Positions 20,598-30,689 are shown, counted from the first letter of the stretch. The stretch: 64,000 nucleotides of DNA from Arachidicoccus sp. (GCA_028283605.1 JAPWKH010000008.1:186001-250000); one strand, 5' to 3'. Numbers and translations are program-made. Notes: generated by a model not told the origin, from the letters alone.

Positions 20598-21221
20598 TTA
20601 TTTTCCCGGTGCATTATAAGAATCCTCAACCGCCTGAAGACGTTGTTGAAGTTCATCTTTGGAATAAAACTTAAACATTTTTACAGGTTTTCCGTCGGAA
20701 GCGGCTGGTACATCGCCGATGCCTACAAATGGCGCAAATACATAAGTATGCGCTAAATCGTCATTCAGTTTTGCGATTTGCCCGTTGTTGATTAAATAAT
20801 TTTTATTGGCAGCAGAAATGTTTGCTCCAGTAAGCACTTGCTTTACACTGTCTATATATGCTTTTTGCTCATCTAAATCCAGGTCATGGTCAAGCCCGAT
20901 GTTTTTACCAACTATTAATTCGCTGCCATAGATAGGTAAAGAATTAGCGTTATAAATATAATATCCCGGTTCAGCAGGAACGCTTACTGTAGATTTTTTA
21001 CCGTTGTTGTCTACATTAATGCTTGTAACGGAAGCATCTTTCAAATCTATTTCCTTATTGTCGGCACCGCTGGTAGTGTCGCCTAAAGAAATATTCGTTC
21101 CGGTTGCATCTACCGTTACAGAGCCGGGCGAAACGATCAATATTTTTCTCTCTTTGCCCGGTCCGCCGGAGCAAGCAGCTAAAACAGCTAATGGTAAAAT
21201 TGCGAATAATATTTTTTTCAT
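20598..21221 (-). CDS. Hypothetical lipoprotein
   Basis: Lipobox 'LAVLAACSGG'; no family recognised. Confidence 0.75.
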   Translation of the reverse strand: MKKILFAILPLAVLAACSGGPGKERKILIVSPGSVTVDATGTNISLGDTTSGADNKEIDLKDASVTSINVDNNGKKSTVSVPAEPGYYIYNANSLPIYGSELIVGKNIGLDHDLDLDEQKAYIDSVKQVLTGANISAANKNYLINNGQIAKLNDDLAHTYVFAPFVGIGDVPAASDGKPVKMFKFYSKDELQQRLQAVEDSYNAPGK

Positions 21222-21304
21222 TCTTACTTGGTTTCTTTTTTATTAATAATTTTTTTTGCCCGATTGGTATTCTACAAATTGTGATACTCAAATAAAAAAA
21301 TAAA

Positions 21305-21335
21305 AAAAGTGCAAAGAAGTTTTCCTTGCACTTTT
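21305..21335 (-). terminator. Terminator hairpin downstream of the superoxide dismutase gene
   Basis: aaaagtgcaa-agaagttttcc-ttgcactttt. Confidence 0.75.
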
Positions 21336-21346
21336 AAATAGATTGA

Positions 21347-21955
21347 TTATTTTTTTGTTGCTGCAAATAACGTCGCAACTTTTTCCCAGTTTACTACATT
21401 CCAGAAAGCGGCTAAATATTCCGGGCGTCGATTCTGATACTTCAAATAATATGCATGTTCCCAAACATCTACGCCAAGAACAGGTGTGCCTTTTACTTCG
21501 GCAATATCCATTAACGGATTATCCTGATTCGGTGTAGAAGTTACTTCAAGTTTACCATCTTTAACGATAAGCCATGCCCAGCCGCTTCCAAAGCGTGTAG
21601 CGCCCGCTGCATTAAATTTTTCTTTAAATGTATCGAAAGATCCGAAAGCTGCATCTATTGCCTGTGCAATATCTCCTGTAGGTGCACCTCCTGCATTTGG
21701 GCCAATGATTTCCCAAAAGAATGAATGGTTCCAATGTCCTCCGCCATTATTTCGAACGGCTGGAGAAATGCTTCCTGCAATCTTAACGATTTCGTCCAGC
21801 GGCTTGCTTTCGTTTTCGGTGCCGGCGATGGCTTTATTCAAATTATCTACATATGCTTGATGGTGTTTGTCGTGATGAATTTGCATCGTTTGTGCATCAA
21901 TATAAGGTTCTAAAGCGTCGAAGGCGTACGGTAGCGCCGGTAATGTAAATGCCAT
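21347..21955 (-). CDS. sodB: Superoxide dismutase (Fe/Mn)
   Basis: '[36 protein letters not shown]', '[10 protein letters not shown]', '[15 protein letters not shown]'. Confidence 0.98.
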   Translation of the reverse strand: MAFTLPALPYAFDALEPYIDAQTMQIHHDKHHQAYVDNLNKAIAGTENESKPLDEIVKIAGSISPAVRNNGGGHWNHSFFWEIIGPNAGGAPTGDIAQAIDAAFGSFDTFKEKFNAAGATRFGSGWAWLIVKDGKLEVTSTPNQDNPLMDIAEVKGTPVLGVDVWEHAYYLKYQNRRPEYLAAFWNVVNWEKVATLFAATKK

Positions 21956-22074
21956 AATTGATAAAATTTATTAAATGAATATTATTTTAAAATTAGAAAA
22001 ATTACTTCTGTATTTTTCTGTCAGCACGCTAATTTACAACATAAAAAATTTTAATACGAAAAGGTTGCAAAATC

Positions 22075-22515
22075 TTAACGCTTATTTCTAAAAAACGTTT
22101 TTATCATATCGGCGCATTCGTGCTGTAAAACACCGGAAATAATTTCTGTTTTTATATGGAATGGCGAATGTTCTACATATTTTTTATAGCCATTTTTCTC
22201 ATCGGGCGCACCATAAACTATTTTACCTATTTTACTCCAGTATAATGCTCCGCAACACATGAGGCAAGGCTCTATGGTAACATACAAAGTTGCATCGGGC
22301 AAATATTTTGCAGATAAAGCATTGCAGGCAGAAGTAATTGCCAGTACTTCAGCATGCGCAGTAGGATCGTTCAGCAATTCGACCTGGTTATGCGCACGCG
22401 CAATTATTTTATTATTCAAAACCAGCACGGCTCCGATTGGTACCTCATCAGCATCAAAAGCTTTTTGCGCTTCCAGCAAAGCCTGTTGCATAAAATATTC
22501 GTGAGAGAAAATCAA
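22075..22515 (-). CDS. tadA: tRNA-adenosine deaminase / nucleoside deaminase
   Basis: 'HAEVLAI', 'TLYVTIEPCLMCCGALYWSKIGKIVYGA'. Confidence 0.92.
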   Translation of the reverse strand: MIFSHEYFMQQALLEAQKAFDADEVPIGAVLVLNNKIIARAHNQVELLNDPTAHAEVLAITSACNALSAKYLPDATLYVTIEPCLMCCGALYWSKIGKIVYGAPDEKNGYKKYVEHSPFHIKTEIISGVLQHECADMIKTFFRNKR

Positions 22516-22525
22516 TTAAACAGCT

Positions 22526-22942
22526 TTATTTATTTTTCAACATCAAAACATATTTTACCATAGCTTTTGCATCGTCCAAAGAAATATCCGGATGAGGTGT
22601 CATAGGAACAGTGCCCCAAACGCCACTGCCTCCTCTGATTACTTTTTGCGCAAGTGCATTTACAGTCGCTTCATCGTTTGAATATTTATTTGCAACATCC
22701 TGGTATGCAGGCCCGGTGCCTGCTTCCTTAATTTGATGGCAAGTAAAGCAGTCGCTTTTTGAAACCAGGCCCAATCCTTTTTGATAATCCGGATTGCCGG
22801 AAACATCGGATGGTATTGAACCCATTTTTGGATTTCCATTTGTAGAAGCTACGCTATCTGACGAATTGCTTGTTGAGTTTCCCCCGCAAGCCACAATACA
22901 CATACAGATTGCGAAAGAAATTACTAATAAATATTTTTTCAA
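22526..22942 (-). CDS. Cytochrome c class I lipoprotein
   Basis: 'CFTCHQIKEAGTGPAYQDVANKY' CxxCH motif, distal Met in 'VPMTPHP', lipobox 'CIVACGG'. Confidence 0.92.
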   Translation of the reverse strand: MKKYLLVISFAICMCIVACGGNSTSNSSDSVASTNGNPKMGSIPSDVSGNPDYQKGLGLVSKSDCFTCHQIKEAGTGPAYQDVANKYSNDEATVNALAQKVIRGGSGVWGTVPMTPHPDISLDDAKAMVKYVLMLKNK

Positions 22943-23088
22943 TTTGAATAGATTTGTTATTTAGCAATAGGGTAAAAATAATTAATAACAGTCAATATTT
23001 TTTAGAATGTGAAAAGAGAATACAGGTTATCACATATTTTAACAACTAATTTATTCGTTTTAAGTACTTTCGTATAAACTATTTCTTG

Positions 23089-24264
23089 ATGGAAATAAAA
23101 GAAGTAAAATCAAAGACCGACATAAAAGATTTCTTGAATGTTGCAGCGGAGATAGAAAGCGTTTTGCCAAACTATATAAGACCATTGAATAATGATATTG
23201 AAGATGTATTTGATGAAAATAAAAACGTTCTTTTTAAGGCAGGCAATGCGTGGCGATGGATATTGAAAGACGGAAATAAAACAATAGGAAGAATTGCGGC
23301 ATTTGTAAATACAAAATATAAAAATTTTGGCACGGATTATCCCACAGGAGGCCTTGGATTTTTTGAATGTGTAAATGATGCACAAGCTTCAAACATGCTT
23401 TTTGATGCGGCAAAAGAGAAATTAAAATCACAAGGCATGCACGCCATGGACGGCCCGATAAATTTTGGCGACCGCGATAAATTCTGGGGGCTTTTGGTTG
23501 AAGGTTTTGAAGAAGAACCTATTTACGGCATGGCTTTTAATCAGCCGTATTACCAGAAATTATTTGAAAATTACGGATTTCAGAATTATTACAACCAATA
23601 TTATTTCGCGATGAATATAGATGATAAAATTCCTGCAAAATACCGCGAAAGGCATGCAAAATTTAAATCGAAAAAAGATTATACCGCAAAGCATATCGAT
23701 AAAAATAATCTGGAAAAACATGCGGAAGAATTTGCAACAGTTTACAACGCCGCTTGGGCGCAGCACAATGAAGGAAAAGAAATAACGAAAGAAGAAGTGC
23801 TCAAAACATTTCAAAAAATGAAACCTATTATCGATGAAAAGATTATTTGGTTTGCTTACTATAAAGAAGAGCCGATTGCAATGTGGATCAATATTCCGGA
23901 TTTGAACCAATATTTTAAACACTTCAACGGAAAATTTGGATTGATCGAAAAATTGAAACTGTTAGGGATGAAAAAACGAAAGACTTGCAAACGCTTTACC
24001 GGTATTGCATTTGGTGTAGTGCCAAAATATCAGGCTTTGGGAGTAGATGCTTTTATTATATGCGAAGGATCGGCTTTTATTCAAAGCAGAAGATTGTATG
24101 AACGGTATGAAATGGGCTGGAGCGGCGATTGGAATCCGAGAATGCTCAATATTTATAAGGCTTTGGGCGGAATTCAAAGCCGCAGGCTGATTACTTACAG
24201 ATATATCTTCGATAATAAACATCTTTTTGAAAGGCATCCTGTAATGGATTATTCGGGAAAATAA
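23089..24264 (+). CDS. GNAT-like N-acyltransferase family protein
   Basis: 'NKTIGRIAAFVNTKYKNFG', 'HAMDGPINFGDRDKFWGLLVEGFEEEP', conserved Bacteroidota acyltransferase-like protein. Confidence 0.65.
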   Translation: MEIKEVKSKTDIKDFLNVAAEIESVLPNYIRPLNNDIEDVFDENKNVLFKAGNAWRWILKDGNKTIGRIAAFVNTKYKNFGTDYPTGGLGFFECVNDAQASNMLFDAAKEKLKSQGMHAMDGPINFGDRDKFWGLLVEGFEEEPIYGMAFNQPYYQKLFENYGFQNYYNQYYFAMNIDDKIPAKYRERHAKFKSKKDYTAKHIDKNNLEKHAEEFATVYNAAWAQHNEGKEITKEEVLKTFQKMKPIIDEKIIWFAYYKEEPIAMWINIPDLNQYFKHFNGKFGLIEKLKLLGMKKRKTCKRFTGIAFGVVPKYQALGVDAFIICEGSAFIQSRRLYERYEMGWSGDWNPRMLNIYKALGGIQSRRLITYRYIFDNKHLFERHPVMDYSGK

Positions 24265-24287
24265 TTTTTCAGATCAATCATTTTCAG

Positions 24288-24743
24288 ATGAAAAAGTATA
24301 AAGAACTCAAGCCGGTAAAAACGATTGCTTTAGTAGCTCATGATCACAAAAAAGAAGAATTAATAGATTGGGTAAACGCTAATAAAGAAACGCTCATCAA
24401 GCATCGGTTGATTGCCACAGGCACAACAGGCGCATTAATAGAAAGCCAGCTGAATGTGCAGGTAAGCCGTGTGCTAAGCGGCCCGCTCGGCGGCGATCAG
24501 CAATTGGGAGCCATGATTGCAACAGGCGTAATTGATTTAATGATTTTCTTTTGGGATCCTATGGAATCGCAGCCACACGATACGGATGTAAAAGCTTTAC
24601 TTCGCCTTTGCGTTGTATGGAACATTCCATTAGCCTGCTGTTCCGCAACGGCAGATTTTATTATCAGTTCGCCGTATATGAACAGCTCTTACAAAAGCGC
24701 TGTAACGGATTATACTGATTACCTTAAAAGAGCAATTAAATAA
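24288..24743 (+). CDS. mgsA: Methylglyoxal synthase
   Basis: 'TIALVAHDHKKEELIDWV', 'VLSGPLGGDQQLGAMIATGVIDLMIFFWDPMESQPHDTDVKALLRLC'. Confidence 0.97.
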   Translation: MKKYKELKPVKTIALVAHDHKKEELIDWVNANKETLIKHRLIATGTTGALIESQLNVQVSRVLSGPLGGDQQLGAMIATGVIDLMIFFWDPMESQPHDTDVKALLRLCVVWNIPLACCSATADFIISSPYMNSSYKSAVTDYTDYLKRAIK

Positions 24744-25237
24744 TGAAAATAATCGGCTTACTCTCAGATACGCATAGTTACTTGCCGGCGCAAGTATTTG
24801 AACATTTCAAAGATTGTGATGAGATTTGGCATGCAGGAGATTTCGGTTCCTATCAAATAGTTGAAGAACTGAAAGCATTCAAACCTTTGCGAGGAGTGTA
24901 CGGAAATATTGACGGACAAGAAATAAGAAATGAATTTCCGTTGGAAAACATTTTTTATTGCGAAAAGGTAAAAGTATTAATGAAGCATATTGGCGGATAT
25001 CCGAAAAAATATGCACCCGGCGTAAAAGAATTAATCGCCAAAGAAAAACCGCAACTCTTTATCAGCGGGCATTCACATATTTTAAAAATTGTTTACGACA
25101 ACGAATTGCATTGCTTGCATATCAATCCCGGCGCTTGCGGGCAACAAGGCTGGCATCAGGTAAAAACGCTGGTAAAATTTGTTATTGACGAAAAAGAAAT
25201 AAAAGATTGTAAAGTGATAGAATTAGGCAGAAAATAA
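24743..25237 (+). CDS. YfcE/MJ0936-family metallophosphoesterase
   Basis: 'IGLLSDTHSYLP', 'WHAGDFGS', 'GNIDG', 'SGHSHI', 'INPGACG'; TAATG overlap with mgsA. Confidence 0.92.
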   Translation: MKIIGLLSDTHSYLPAQVFEHFKDCDEIWHAGDFGSYQIVEELKAFKPLRGVYGNIDGQEIRNEFPLENIFYCEKVKVLMKHIGGYPKKYAPGVKELIAKEKPQLFISGHSHILKIVYDNELHCLHINPGACGQQGWHQVKTLVKFVIDEKEIKDCKVIELGRK

Positions 25238-25240
25238 AAA

Positions 25241-26159
25241 TCAGTAAATAGAAAATTTCGTCAATTCTATAAATTGTTTTTGCCGTGCTTTAATGACTTC
25301 CGGTGAAATGTTTCTCACGCCGTCAGCACCTAATTTTTCCACACAAAAACTTGCTGTAACCGATCCCATGATTACCGCCGTTTTCATGCTCTCGAAACTC
25401 AAATCATCTGCTTTGGAAAGGTAACCGATAAAGCCTCCGGCAAATGAATCGCCTGCGCCGGTTGGATCGAAAACTTCTTCCAACGGCAAGCCAGGTGCAA
25501 AAAATATTTGTTCATTATAAAATAATAGTGCGCCAAATTCGCCACGTTTTATTACCAAATATTTCGGCCCCATTGTTAATATTTTCTTCGCAGCTTTTAC
25601 GATAGAATATTCGCCCGTTAATTGCCTTGCTTCTTCATCATTCACAACTAAAGCATCTACCAGTTTTAATACTTCATGCAAATCGTCCAGCGCAATATTC
25701 ATCCAGAAATTCATGGTATCCAACAAAATAAATTTCGGTCTGTGTTTCAGTTGAAGTATAACCGATTTTTGAACAGAAGGAGATAAATTTCCCAAAAATA
25801 AATAATCTGTATTCTGATAATTTTCCGGCAATGTAGGGTTGAAATCTTCTAATACATTCAAGATCTGTAACCAAAGTATCGCGCGTGTTCATATCGGTAT
25901 GATAAATGCCGCTCCAGAAAAAAGATTTTTTATCTTTTACGATTTCTACGCCATCTGTTTTTACGCCTAACTCGTTCAATTCTTCCAATACTTCACTGGG
26001 AAAATCATATCCTACGATGGATACCTGGTTTATATCATTTGTAAAATTGCTCGCAGCGAAAGCGCCGAACGTTGCGGAACCGCCAATGGTTTTATCTGTT
26101 TTTGCAAAAGGCGTTTCAATAGCATCGAAAGCCATTGTGCCAACTATAGTAAGAGCCAT
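25241..26159 (-). pseudogene. PfkB-family carbohydrate kinase split by a frameshift (26159..~25862 then 25861..25241)
   Basis: N-part 'MALTIVGTMAFDAIETPFAKTDKTIGGSATFGAFAAS', C-part 'DPTGAGDSFAGGFIGYL'; dropping one base at ~25862 joins 'DTLVTD' to 'LNVLEDFNPTLPENYQNTDYLFLGN'. Confidence 0.85.
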
Positions 26160-26232
26160 TTGTATGAATTAATATTAAAAATAAAATTGTCCGCAAACCT
26201 ATTGCAATAAATCAAAAATGAAAAATCAAATC

Positions 26233-26748
26233 TTATCCAATTAAATACCGCTCTTTAAAAATTATTTGATGATAAATAAAATGCCCGTAAATGTTATAAG
26301 CAAAAGCGCGCGTGCTTGCCTGGTAATCTGCAATGTTGCCAATACGATTTAGCTGCGTTTCACTTAAGCTGCGCAGCAAAATATTCGTGGCATATCTTAC
26401 GGCTTTAAATTCTTCTTTCACATCATCAAAAGCACGGTGCGCTGCGTTGGAATGATCGTTGTAAATATCCTGATCAAAGCCGTTAAGCGTCTGCGTTTCG
26501 CCCCGCGAGATGGCAAGAACGCGATATGCAAAAACTCTTTCCGTATCTACGATATGTTGTAGCGCTTCTTTCACTGTCCACTTATTTTCGGCATAAGCAA
26601 AATTCGCTTTCTCATCCGGTAATGATTCAATGAAGTTGATGTGATTATCGTTGTAATTGCTGATAAGTTCCGCAATACTTTCTCCTTTCACCAAAGAAAT
26701 ATAGCGTTCAAAATATTCGGGGTATTCGGATTTTTGTGGGCGTGGCAT
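26233..26748 (-). CDS. DinB-family protein
   Basis: 'KWTVKEALQHIVDTERVFAYRVLAISRGETQTLNGFDQDIY', 'YGHFIYHQIIFKERY'. Confidence 0.88.
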   Translation of the reverse strand: MPRPQKSEYPEYFERYISLVKGESIAELISNYNDNHINFIESLPDEKANFAYAENKWTVKEALQHIVDTERVFAYRVLAISRGETQTLNGFDQDIYNDHSNAAHRAFDDVKEEFKAVRYATNILLRSLSETQLNRIGNIADYQASTRAFAYNIYGHFIYHQIIFKERYLIG

Positions 26749-26816
26749 GAATTGCGGTTTTATTTATCCGTAAAATTATTAATCTCCCGTTAGGAATAAA
26801 AAATAACATTTAAAAT

Positions 26817-26824
26817 TATCTTTG
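26817..26824 (+). promoter_or_regulatory. Bacteroidota -7 element TATCTTTG upstream of gldC
   Basis: TAnnTTTG match 20 bp upstream of the ATG. Confidence 0.4.
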
Positions 26825-26843
26825 TCGCTTCAAAAAACAAATT

Positions 26844-27191
26844 ATGGCAAAATCTTCCATTCATATCGATGTGGAACTGGATAAGGATAAAGTACCTGAA
26901 AATATTTCGTGGCATGCGAGCGATAATAGCGATGAAGCGCAGAAAGCAAAAGCTATGATGGTTGCTTTTTGGGACGGTGCAGATAAAAGCGCTTTGAGAA
27001 TTGATCTATGGACGAAAGAAATGATGGTAGATGAAATGGCAGATTTTTTCTATCAGACTTTCACTACAATGGCCGATACATTTAAACGCGCTACAAATCA
27101 GCAACCGCTGGTGGACGATATTAAAAATTTCGCCAAAGAATTTTATCAAAAGTTCAGAAAGATTCAGATGGAACAAAATAAACTTGTCTGA
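26844..27191 (+). CDS. gldC: Gliding motility protein GldC
   Basis: 'SSIHIDVELDKDKVPENISWHASDN...AKAMMVAFWDGADKSALRIDLWTKEMMVDEMADFFYQT'. Confidence 0.93.
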   Translation: MAKSSIHIDVELDKDKVPENISWHASDNSDEAQKAKAMMVAFWDGADKSALRIDLWTKEMMVDEMADFFYQTFTTMADTFKRATNQQPLVDDIKNFAKEFYQKFRKIQMEQNKLV

Positions 27192-27242
27192 AAGAGAGAT
27201 GTAGAATTATCAAAAACAATTGAACAATAAAGCAAGTAAACA

Positions 27243-27695
27243 ATGAGTTTAGAAACAGAAATAATGACACGCATGAAAGATGCGATGAAAGCTAAAGATG
27301 AAGACACTTTGCGTGGGCTGCGCGCTATCAAAGCAGAAATAATCAAAGCGAAAACTGAACCCGGCGCAAATGGCGCGGTTTCGGAAGAAGGCGAATTGAA
27401 ACTATTGCAGCGCTTGGTAAAACAGCGCAAGGATTCGCTTGAAATATTTGAGAAGCAAAACCGGGAAGATTTAGCGCAAAAAGAAAGAGCGGAAATAAAT
27501 GTGATTGAACAATTTTTACCCAAGCAACTTAACGAAGATGAGGTGCGTACTGCATTACAGCAAATAATTACTGAAACCGGTGCAGCATCGCCCGCGGACA
27601 TGGGTAAAGTAATGGGTGCAGCCACCAAACAGCTTTCCGGAAAAGCAGATGGCAAACTTATTGCTTCTATCGTGAAAGAACTTTTAAGTAAATAA
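27243..27695 (+). CDS. GatB/YqeY domain protein
   Basis: 'MTRMKDAMKAKDEDTLRGLRAIKAEI', 'IEQFLPKQL', 'DMGKVMGAATKQLSGKADGKLIASIVKELL'. Confidence 0.95.
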   Translation: MSLETEIMTRMKDAMKAKDEDTLRGLRAIKAEIIKAKTEPGANGAVSEEGELKLLQRLVKQRKDSLEIFEKQNREDLAQKERAEINVIEQFLPKQLNEDEVRTALQQIITETGAASPADMGKVMGAATKQLSGKADGKLIASIVKELLSK

Positions 27696-28232
27696 ATGAG
27701 CATAGATTTCATCGCACTTATTCTATTGGCATTTGCTATATTTAAAGGCTATAAGCAAGGCGCTATTGTAGCAATATGTTCCTATCTGGCAATACTGATA
27801 GGCCTCGCGGCGGCGGTAAAATTTTCCGTTGTGGTAGCAGGTTACCTCACACAAAACGGAGTAAGGGGCAAATGGATTTCTTTTATTTCATTTCTTCTGG
27901 TTTTGGTTGTGGTAATATTTATTGTACGATGGATTGCAGGGCTTATTCAGAAGCTGGTAGAAACAGTATTGATGGGCTGGGCAAATAGAATTGCAGGTAT
28001 CATTTTATATACCTTACTTTACATGACGGTATTTAGTGTGTTGCTTTTTTATATTCATAAAATAGGATTAATAAAAGACACCACATTGCTAAGTTCACTT
28101 ACTTATCCGTACATAAAAAATTTAGGCCCTTGGCTTATTGATAATTTCGGAAAAATAATCCCATTGTTTAAGAATATGTTCTCAGACCTGGCAAATTTTT
28201 TCGGAAATGTTGCAACAAAGATTTCACATTAG
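27696..28232 (+). CDS. CvpA-family membrane protein
   Basis: 'IDFIALILLAFAIFKGYKQGAIVAICSYLAILIGLAAAVKFS', four predicted TMs. Confidence 0.9.
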   Translation: MSIDFIALILLAFAIFKGYKQGAIVAICSYLAILIGLAAAVKFSVVVAGYLTQNGVRGKWISFISFLLVLVVVIFIVRWIAGLIQKLVETVLMGWANRIAGIILYTLLYMTVFSVLLFYIHKIGLIKDTTLLSSLTYPYIKNLGPWLIDNFGKIIPLFKNMFSDLANFFGNVATKISH

Positions 28233-28298
28233 AAAATAAGGGTATTGTATTTTTACTTTTACTTTTTATTTTTATCGCTTGAATGATGTTTATTTGTA

Positions 28299-29084
28299 AT
28301 GTTGAATGAAGAGTACACGACTAATATGAGTTACGAAATAAAACAAAAAGATAAATTTAATTATATAGACGAGGGGCAAGGCGAAATATTGGTTTTGTTT
28401 CACGGACTATTTGGAGCGCTCAGCAATTTCAGGGCATTGATAGAATATTTCAATAGAAAATACAGGGTAATTGTTCCCACATTACCATTGCTCGATTTAG
28501 ATTTGCTGAATACAACAGTTGCCGGGTTGCAAAAATATGTAAATCGTTTTTTTGAAAAATTAGATTTACAAAATGTTCATTTGCTGGGAAATTCCCTTGG
28601 CGGCCATGTGGCGCTGATGCAAATTTTAAAACATCCGGAAAGAATAAAAACGCTTACCCTTACAGGCAGCTCCGGATTGTTTGAAAACGGAATGGGCGAC
28701 ACTTATCCAAAACGAGGCGACAGGGAATACATTCGCAAAAAAACCGAATTTACGTTTTACGATCCCGCAATGGCAAGTGAAGAGCTGGTGGACGAAGTAT
28801 TTGAAATTACCAATAACAGATTAAAAGTTATTAAAATCATTGCATTGGCAAAAAGTGCTATACGACACAATCTTGGCGATGAACTGAAAAGCATACGACA
28901 GCCCACGTGCCTGATATGGGGAAACAACGACAACGTAACACCGCCTTTTGTTGCGGAAGAATTTCATAAACTGATTCCTAATTCGGAACTTTATTTTATT
29001 GATAAATGCGGGCATGCGCCAATGATGGAAGTGCCGGAAGAATTTAATGGAATTCTGGAAAAATTTTTAGAAAAAAATACATAA
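28299..29084 (+). CDS. Alpha/beta hydrolase
   Basis: 'LVLFHGLFGALSNF', nucleophile elbow 'LLGNSLGGHVAL', 'LIWGNNDNVTPP', 'CGHAPMMEVPEEF'. Confidence 0.95.
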   Translation: MLNEEYTTNMSYEIKQKDKFNYIDEGQGEILVLFHGLFGALSNFRALIEYFNRKYRVIVPTLPLLDLDLLNTTVAGLQKYVNRFFEKLDLQNVHLLGNSLGGHVALMQILKHPERIKTLTLTGSSGLFENGMGDTYPKRGDREYIRKKTEFTFYDPAMASEELVDEVFEITNNRLKVIKIIALAKSAIRHNLGDELKSIRQPTCLIWGNNDNVTPPFVAEEFHKLIPNSELYFIDKCGHAPMMEVPEEFNGILEKFLEKNT

Positions 29085-29095
29085 AAATATCCTTC

Positions 29096-29758
29096 ATGTT
29101 ATGTTCACACGTCTTAGCTGCCGGTTATCCCACGCTCGATTTGCACGAGAGTACGGTAGAAGATGTGCTTGCATTACAAGAAGAAAAGAATATATTATCT
29201 TTTCCTGTTTTGGATAATGAAGAGCTTATTGGCATTTTATCTGTAAAAGATGTTCTTCATCTGCCCGAAAGCACAATCATAAATTCGTTACAGCACCTTT
29301 ATTTCAAATCTGTTGTTTCCGAAAACGATTTTTTTTATACTGCGCTGCGTGTTATGAACATTACGGACAATATTGTTCCGGTCACAGATATTTACAACAA
29401 GTACAGAGGTACAATTTCACAACAATCATTATTGCAGGCCTTACATACATTTTTGGATATCTCAACCGGCAATGATGGCATTATAGTTATGGAAATAAAT
29501 AAAATCAATTATTCATTTTCCGAAATTGCGAGGCTTGTTGAATCTTGCAAAGCAAATATCTTACAACTGAATACTTACTTCGATACACAAAATGAATTGT
29601 TTATCATTACCATTAAAGTCAATCGCAGCAATATCTCCGAGATAGTTTCCACATTGCAGCGGCACGATTATCTTATAACATATTATTTCGGCGAAGAAAA
29701 ATTTGAAAACGAGATAAAACGCAACTATGATGAACTGATGAATTATCTCAATATTTAA
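29096..29758 (+). CDS. CBS-domain protein
   Basis: 'VEDVLALQEEKNILSFPVLDNEELIGILSVKDVLHL' CBS motif plus C-terminal ACT-like region. Confidence 0.85.
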   Translation: MLCSHVLAAGYPTLDLHESTVEDVLALQEEKNILSFPVLDNEELIGILSVKDVLHLPESTIINSLQHLYFKSVVSENDFFYTALRVMNITDNIVPVTDIYNKYRGTISQQSLLQALHTFLDISTGNDGIIVMEINKINYSFSEIARLVESCKANILQLNTYFDTQNELFIITIKVNRSNISEIVSTLQRHDYLITYYFGEEKFENEIKRNYDELMNYLNI

Positions 29759-29841
29759 TATTTCTTTATCCAAAAAAATTATATTGGTATAATAATTGAA
29801 TATTATTTTGCATTGTCCAATATGATAAAATAATAAATTAT

Positions 29842-29912
29842 GAAATGAGCCACAAGAATCTTGCAAACCCGAAGTAATGATGATTTTGGCAAATTCCATT
29901 CAACCATTAAAA
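29842..29912. repeat. Intergenic repeat, copy B (partner at 20088-20157)
   Basis: gaaatgagccacaagaatcttgcaaacccgaagtaatgatgattttggcaaattccat. Confidence 0.65.
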
Positions 29913-29930
29913 ACCTAAAAAAATATACGA

Positions 29931-30629
29931 ATGAAAAAAATTAAATTCTCATTGATTGTATTGTTGGCTGTAGCCGTTTTTGCATCTTCTTGTAATGCAT
30001 ATAAAAATGCCAACCGCAGTGAGCGCGGGGCAGCTATTGGCGTAGGTGGGGGCGCAGTTGCAGGTGGCATTATAGGCAAAATTTCCGGTAATACTGCATT
30101 GGGCTCAATTATTGGCGCTGTGGTAGGCGGGGGCGCCGGCTATATTATAGGTAAAAAAATGGATCAGCAGGCCGAAGATATCAAAACGCAAGTTCCCGAT
30201 GCTAAAGTGCAGCGTGTGGAAGAAGGTATTGTAGTTGAATTTTCAAGTAAAGTTTTATTTGGCTTTGACCAGTATAGTTTGACAGACGCTTCTAAGCAAA
30301 CACTCGGCAATTTGATTACTGTATTGAATAAATATCCGCAAACCAATCTTGAAGTACAAGGCCATACCGACAGTACAGGTACCGAATCTTACAATATGAA
30401 TTTGTCTGTTCAAAGGGCTACTTCAGTTGCGAATTATTTAAAGCAAAATGGTGTTGATGCTTCGCGTTTAACAGTAAAAGGATATGGTGAGGCAGATCCC
30501 GCATATACCAATAGTACTCAGGAAGGCCGCGAGCAAAATAGAAGAGTCGACTTCCTTATTACGGCAAATCAGCAAATGAAAAATGATGCAAACCGCCAGG
30601 CACAACAGCAAGGAACGAACGGGCAATAA
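29931..30629 (+). CDS. OmpA-family lipoprotein with Gly-rich glycine-zipper region
   Basis: 'GAAIGVGGGAVAGGIIGKISGNTALGSIIGAVVGGGAGYIIGKKMD' and OmpA_C 'LEVQGHTDSTGTESYNMNLSVQRATSVANYL...REQNRRVDFLI'. Confidence 0.95.
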   Translation: MKKIKFSLIVLLAVAVFASSCNAYKNANRSERGAAIGVGGGAVAGGIIGKISGNTALGSIIGAVVGGGAGYIIGKKMDQQAEDIKTQVPDAKVQRVEEGIVVEFSSKVLFGFDQYSLTDASKQTLGNLITVLNKYPQTNLEVQGHTDSTGTESYNMNLSVQRATSVANYLKQNGVDASRLTVKGYGEADPAYTNSTQEGREQNRRVDFLITANQQMKNDANRQAQQQGTNGQ

Positions 30630-30647
30630 AGCCTTTTTGATATGATT

Positions 30648-30689
30648 AATAAAAAATGCCCGGCGATTATTGTACGGACATTTTTTATT
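30648..30689 (+). terminator. Terminator hairpin downstream of the OmpA-like gene
   Basis: aataaaaaatgcccg-gcgattattgta-cggacattttttatt, 15-bp stem with one mismatch. Confidence 0.65.

Noticed and set aside
25855-25866. Programmed +1 frameshift in the PfkB gene
   Set aside because: The ctt gaa context lacks the stop codon and Shine-Dalgarno spacing of prfB-type sites; an indel is the simpler reading.
28233-28285. T-rich low-complexity tract after the CvpA gene as a regulatory element
   Set aside because: Only simple TTTTTA repeats; no stable stem or motif.
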